The notes beneath the pieces were generated by a model. The model saw nothing but the letters and a program-made list of their open reading frames with translations, did no database searches and was not told where the DNA came from. A DNA stretch of 22,937 nt from positions 1 to 22,937 of the forward strand of contig JAGYYN010031806.1 in assembly GCA_021441665.1 (NCBI GenBank). Direction: 5' to 3'. Both the position numbers and the translations under genes were made by a program. Origin of the DNA: Euplotes cf. woodruffi 2 WChen-2021 (lineage: Eukaryota; Ciliophora; Spirotrichea; Euplotida; Euplotidae). Within the stretch, counting starts at the first letter, position 1; every line of letters begins with the position of its first letter. Of the stretch, positions 19,789-22,937 are shown one piece after another.

Positions 19789-20409
19789 ATGAACCACGGA
19801 CAGAGAGCTTCCAAAGAAGAAATGATGAGGAATAAGATGATGGAGGAAGAAGTCGCTCTTTATGCTGAGGATCAATTCAAAACTTATTGATCTGAAAAAT
19901 ACGAAATCTCATCTAAAGAATATCTCGAAAATACCACGATTTTGAAGATGATTTATGCACTTGAGTGGTTCGATATAAAGAAGAGCAACAAGTTTGATTT
20001 GATCAGGTTCCACCCAAATATCGTCCACAAAGACTACAGTGCCATCGAGGACATCCAGAGCCAGCACACTCTCGATGTGTGAGTGTCAATGGGTCTATTT
20101 TCACTTGTGTCAAACAGACTGCTATCATCAAAAGTCAGCAGCAGAGTGTTTAGATATCCACTAACAATAGGAATCTCAGCAGTGTTGACTTTTGGATTTT
20201 CACATTTTGTACTGAATTATTTACCACCCCCAATCCGCAATTATTTGATGGAGTCTGAGATCACCAAGCAGTCGCTTGAAAAATACCTCGAGCTTCCTTA
20301 TGACGCAGAACTGATGAAGAAAGACCTGGAAGAGATCGGCATTACTGTCAAAGCTAAATATTATGATAAAGACGAGGTGCAACAGCAGGTCGATGAAAAA
20401 TCTAAATAA
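19789..20409 (+). CDS. 206-aa protein with one membrane segment, unknown
   Basis: Not recognised. Start ATG 19789, 85 bases after the RPN11 stop; stop TAA 20407-20409. One frame with two TGAs as Cys (KTYC near residue 33 and DVC at about 97), which joins the upstream half to the downstream 108-codon frame. The first 95 residues are acidic and look globular (ILKMIYALEWFDIKK). A hydrophobic stretch near residues 122-145 (LTIGISAVLTFGFSHFVL) may span a membrane. The last 50 residues are charged helix. The gene ends AAA-TAA; a +1 shift would add one Asn before another TAA, so this is termination. It could be an organelle membrane protein, but nothing in the sequence proves it. Confidence 0.75.
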
Positions 20410-20911
20410 TTAATATGCATTTGGGTTAAACTTATCACAGGTAACTTTCAACTGAATTTAATTCAGCATTTTAGAATATCAAATTTACTGTATTTAAATA
20501 GCTAAGAAACGAGGTGAATTAAAAAAAAGTTGAAAGGGCGAGGTTAAATATTAACTAAATAAGCTTAGTTATATAGGTAAATATACAATTAAATCAGTGA
20601 AAATACTAAATATAAAGTGAAAAATAACAAAGAATACAAAAATATTTTTAAGAGTGTAATTTATATTTCAGTTCAGAAAAATTTCTTAATTTTACATGAT
20701 AAAATAAAGGGAAAATTTTATTATTTAAAAAAACTGTAAATAGTTCTGAAATCACCAATGATTGCAAAATAAAAAGAAGTTGTTAAAAAATAATAATCTA
20801 TTATTAATCTTTAGCTTGATCGAGTCAAAACAAACTAGTGGCCTGCAGAATGAAACTATAAATACCATCAAGTTTAATATTCATTAATAAGATAAATAAA
20901 TTACTACCAAT
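20410..20911. other. AT-rich intergenic region
   Basis: About 500 bases between tandem plus-strand genes. No coding frame. A short palindrome, CTGAATT-t-AATTCAG, lies at about 20452-20466. No ATTGAA core of the kind seen in other spacers was noticed. Confidence 0.45.
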
Positions 20912-22786
20912 ATGGAAATAACTCCACTTGAAAGACTGCGAAATGTGTTAAGCTCCTCCAACTCTTCATCCACGCGACAGAGAGAGGACGACCCCGGTGA
21001 TGACTTCGTTGTGAGGTTTTCCCACAATGGATACAGATACGTCGTGACTCGAGTGCAAGAGGACAACTGCTATGATGAAAGTAAGCAACGCCCTTCGTAT
21101 ATATCTACAAACGCACCTGATTTACCTGCCAAAATCACTATCGCAATATTTTAATTGTAATCGTTAAATATATTCTCTTCGCTGGAGCCAAACTCGATCT
21201 CAAAAGAGGCTGTGTTTGAGTATTCGTTGCAAACACAATTTTATTTGCGCAAAATCCGCTGATTTCAGTAAGATATTGTGATTTTGAGTACCTTTGGCTG
21301 ACTAGTATCTTCATAACGAATAAAATCGCCTCTCCAAATCGTCTTGTATCACCACGAGCTTTGTATAGTGAACAATAATGACTACCAGGACAGCCAAGAG
21401 TACGACTCAGACGAGATCGAAATTAGATACGACCAGTCCAGCTACGATGATATTGTTCCGTGCAACTGAGACAAGTGCAACCCGCAGTCCGACGCAAAAG
21501 TCGGACCTTTAGGCCAGGAGCTGATCAAGTGCATTAAAGCTCTGGAGATACCGTGCTGGGTGACAGACATGAGCATCTTCAAAGACTTTCTATTCTACGT
21601 CTGCAGCTTTTACACCTACAATCTATACAAAATGGGCATCAACTACCTGTCTAAAGGCTTCAAACTCGCTGATCTGAAAGAAAGGATTCCAAATCTCAAA
21701 TTAGAAAATAAAAAGATGCAGGAATTTGTAAGTTGTCATTTTGGCTTTTGTTACTTCGAAAATTTCTGAATAAAATTTTAGGTAAAATCACTACCAAAGT
21801 TTAAAGATATCAAAGCCGGAATCGAAGAAATATACAGCAACAACCTGAAGTACGTCTTTCGCTCATCCCCGCGAGCCTATGATAATTTGATATTATTTCA
21901 GTGACTGGTTAATTCGTATTTTTATTTAACAGCTGTTTCTAACTAAAACATAGGAAGTCGAAGGACAAGCAAAACGAATGCTTTTTGGAACTCTTATTAA
22001 CACCAAATGAGTAAGAGATGGTTTTATACCCAATTCACCTTGATTATTTTGCCTTTTGCACAGACTTTTGATAAACACAAACTAAGTTTACGCAAAAAGT
22101 GACTTTGTATTGATCACAGATTTGTTCGTTTTTATCATGATATAATTGGTTTAGTATTCTTGTGGTCTTGCTCAATAATCGCTACTTTTGGAGAATTAAA
22201 ATCGAAATTTCAGCTCAATAAGGTGAAAAATTTTCTATTTACTGCTTGGTGAATTTTTATTATTAATGAATCAAAAATTCGAAAAATTGATGAAGTATTA
22301 AGATTTTGAGTGTATTGCAAATTCAACTAAATTTCAGTGTTATCGCAAAATTGTAGCGGTCAAGATTTAAAAATTTTGGTTTATGCTTTGATAGTTGATT
22401 AATTAATTGCTAACGGATAGTACTATAGAAATATTGATAAGCTATTTTGTATCAAGCTTATCTTGGAGTGCTACTACCTGTACTACAAGTCGATCGGTGA
22501 TACCAAGTGAAAGGAGCTGAGGAAATACGTACTTCCACTTATGATCAATTTTTACAAAGTCGCAAATAGCATAGACGCAAATCTCGTGTGCGATATCAAT
22601 AACCGATTCAAGAACCTTACTTCGATCAGTACCTCAAGACAGCTAAAAAGGATCGGTTTTTTTATTTACGAAAACAATCAAAAAATCCCGTCGAAGCCTT
22701 ATAGAAGATATAAAGAGGAGTTAGAGATATTAAAGCTCGTCGACCACGACAGCAAAGGAAAAACCAAGGACTCAGCTCAGTTGTAA
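20912..22786 (+). CDS. 336-aa five-exon protein of unknown function
   Basis: Not recognised. Exons 20912-21080, 21369-21727, 21782-21849, 21954-22010 and 22429-22786; 1008 coding bases, exactly 336 codons, with phases that match at every junction (1, 0, 2, 2). No frameshift. The N-terminal 90 residues are Ser- and Asp-rich. A small Cys cluster, PCNCDKCNP, uses one TGA and might bind metal. The remainder is mostly helical (ELIKCIKALEIPCWVTD, CSFYTYNLYKMGINYLSKG, LFCIKLILECYYLYYKS) with a basic, polar end. The helical pairs and the small Cys cluster suggest an interaction scaffold; no enzyme motif is seen. A standard reading finds only exon fragments. Introns are 288, 54, 104 and 418 nt, longer than elsewhere. 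Confidence 0.75.
21081..21368 (+). other. 288-nt intron
   Basis: Donor GTAAGC, acceptor TTGTATAG; joins YDE to NNNDYQD through a split ATG. No coding content seen inside. Confidence 0.65.
21728..21781 (+). other. 54-nt intron
   Basis: Donor GTAAGT, acceptor ATTTTAG, phase 0, between KKMQEF and VKSLPKF. Its length is a multiple of three but it contains an in-frame TAA. Confidence 0.7.
21850..21953 (+). other. 104-nt intron
   Basis: Donor GTACGT, acceptor ACATAG; joins NNLK to KSKDKQNE through a split AAG. An unspliced reading stays open for about 30 codons and then stops, so retention would truncate the protein. Confidence 0.6.
22011..22428 (+). other. 418-nt intron
   Basis: Donor GTAAGA, acceptor ACTATAG; joins LLTPNE to NIDKLFCIK through a split GAA. 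The longest intron in the window, AT-rich, with nothing coding inside. Confidence 0.6.
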
Positions 22787-22820
22787 CTGCTTGTAGCTGC
22801 AAGCCAGATGCTGTAAACAC

Positions 22821-22937
22821 TTAGTCGGGAGGCTTAAGTTTTTCTGCAGCGTCAGCTTTATATTCTAGCAGTCCTGATTCCAGTTCGTCTGAAATCACTA
22901 CTCTGTATTTCGTGATAATTAAGCTTCAATTTAGCTA
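22821..22937 (-). CDS. 3' end of an unidentified minus-strand gene
   Basis: The last 37 codons of a gene that enters from the right edge; stop TAA 22821-22823. The text is protein-like, with one TGA as Cys near the edge, and ends KYRVVISDELESGLLEYKAD followed by AAEKLKPPD. The codon at the very edge (22935-22937) reads TAG, so an intron acceptor or a shift lies at the border. Convergent with the 336-aa gene, with only 34 bases between the two stop codons. Family unknown. Confidence 0.55.

Noticed and set aside
1-22937. Pseudogene explanation for the interrupted frames
   Set aside because: Every break but one is a Lys codon followed by TAA or TAG with the coding resuming exactly one base later. 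Decayed genes would show random indels and missense changes in catalytic motifs, and RPN11 and cNMP motifs are intact.
1-22937. Transposons, virus-like elements, tRNA, rRNA and CRISPR arrays
   Set aside because: Looked for terminal repeats, transposase or polymerase motifs, cloverleaf-like text and spaced direct repeats; none seen.

Overview
The window reads as nuclear DNA of a euplotid ciliate (Euplotes or a close relative). Two features show this directly. First, UGA is read as cysteine: in the RPN11 gene an in-frame TGA replaces the near-invariant Cys beside the JAMM zinc site, and in the crooked-neck gene a TGA falls on a conserved Cys of the RCRK-type motif. Eight more TGAs lie in the long membrane-protein gene. 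Second, genes are interrupted by in-frame TAA or TAG that almost always follow a Lys codon (AAA or AAG), and skipping one base restores the reading frame each time. I count 13 such +1 programmed-frameshift sites in five genes plus one 5'-partial gene. TAA and TAG are the real stops. Standard-code ORF calling therefore breaks most genes here into pieces, and the models below rejoin them.

Eleven confident genes, one weak candidate and no telomeric repeats lie in 22.9 kb. Euplotes macronuclear chromosomes are usually short, telomere-capped and single-gene, so a multi-gene stretch like this is more likely germline (micronuclear) DNA. That is inference. A 12-bp perfect palindrome between two genes (4737-4764) carries the ATTGAA core of the known E. 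crassus chromosome-breakage sequence on both strands.

Layout: coiled-coil protein, 5' partial (1-2084, +); CRNKL1/Clf1 splicing factor (2376-4439, -); 1003-aa coiled-coil protein with three frameshifts (4806-7888, -); OSCA/TMEM63-like multi-pass channel (8486-11437, +); 359-aa unknown with two frameshifts (11895-13155, -); a gene-poor 1.46-kb stretch with a weak candidate gene; 275-aa Cys-rich protein (14612-15440, -); cyclic-nucleotide-binding protein with four frameshifts (15547-17610, +); 190-aa repeat protein (17712-18284, -); RPN11/PSMD14 proteasome deubiquitinase with two frameshifts (18763-19703, +); 206-aa membrane protein (19789-20409, +); 336-aa five-exon unknown (20912-22786, +); and the 3' end of another gene (22821-22937, -).

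Introns are GT-AG, mostly 26-151 nt, with a few longer (288 and 418 nt). Genes are a mix of housekeeping (splicing, proteasome), signalling and membrane functions and ciliate-specific unknowns, on both strands and with no operon logic. Spacers are AT-rich; coding DNA is visibly richer in G+C. No rRNA, tRNA, transposon, virus-like element or CRISPR array was seen.
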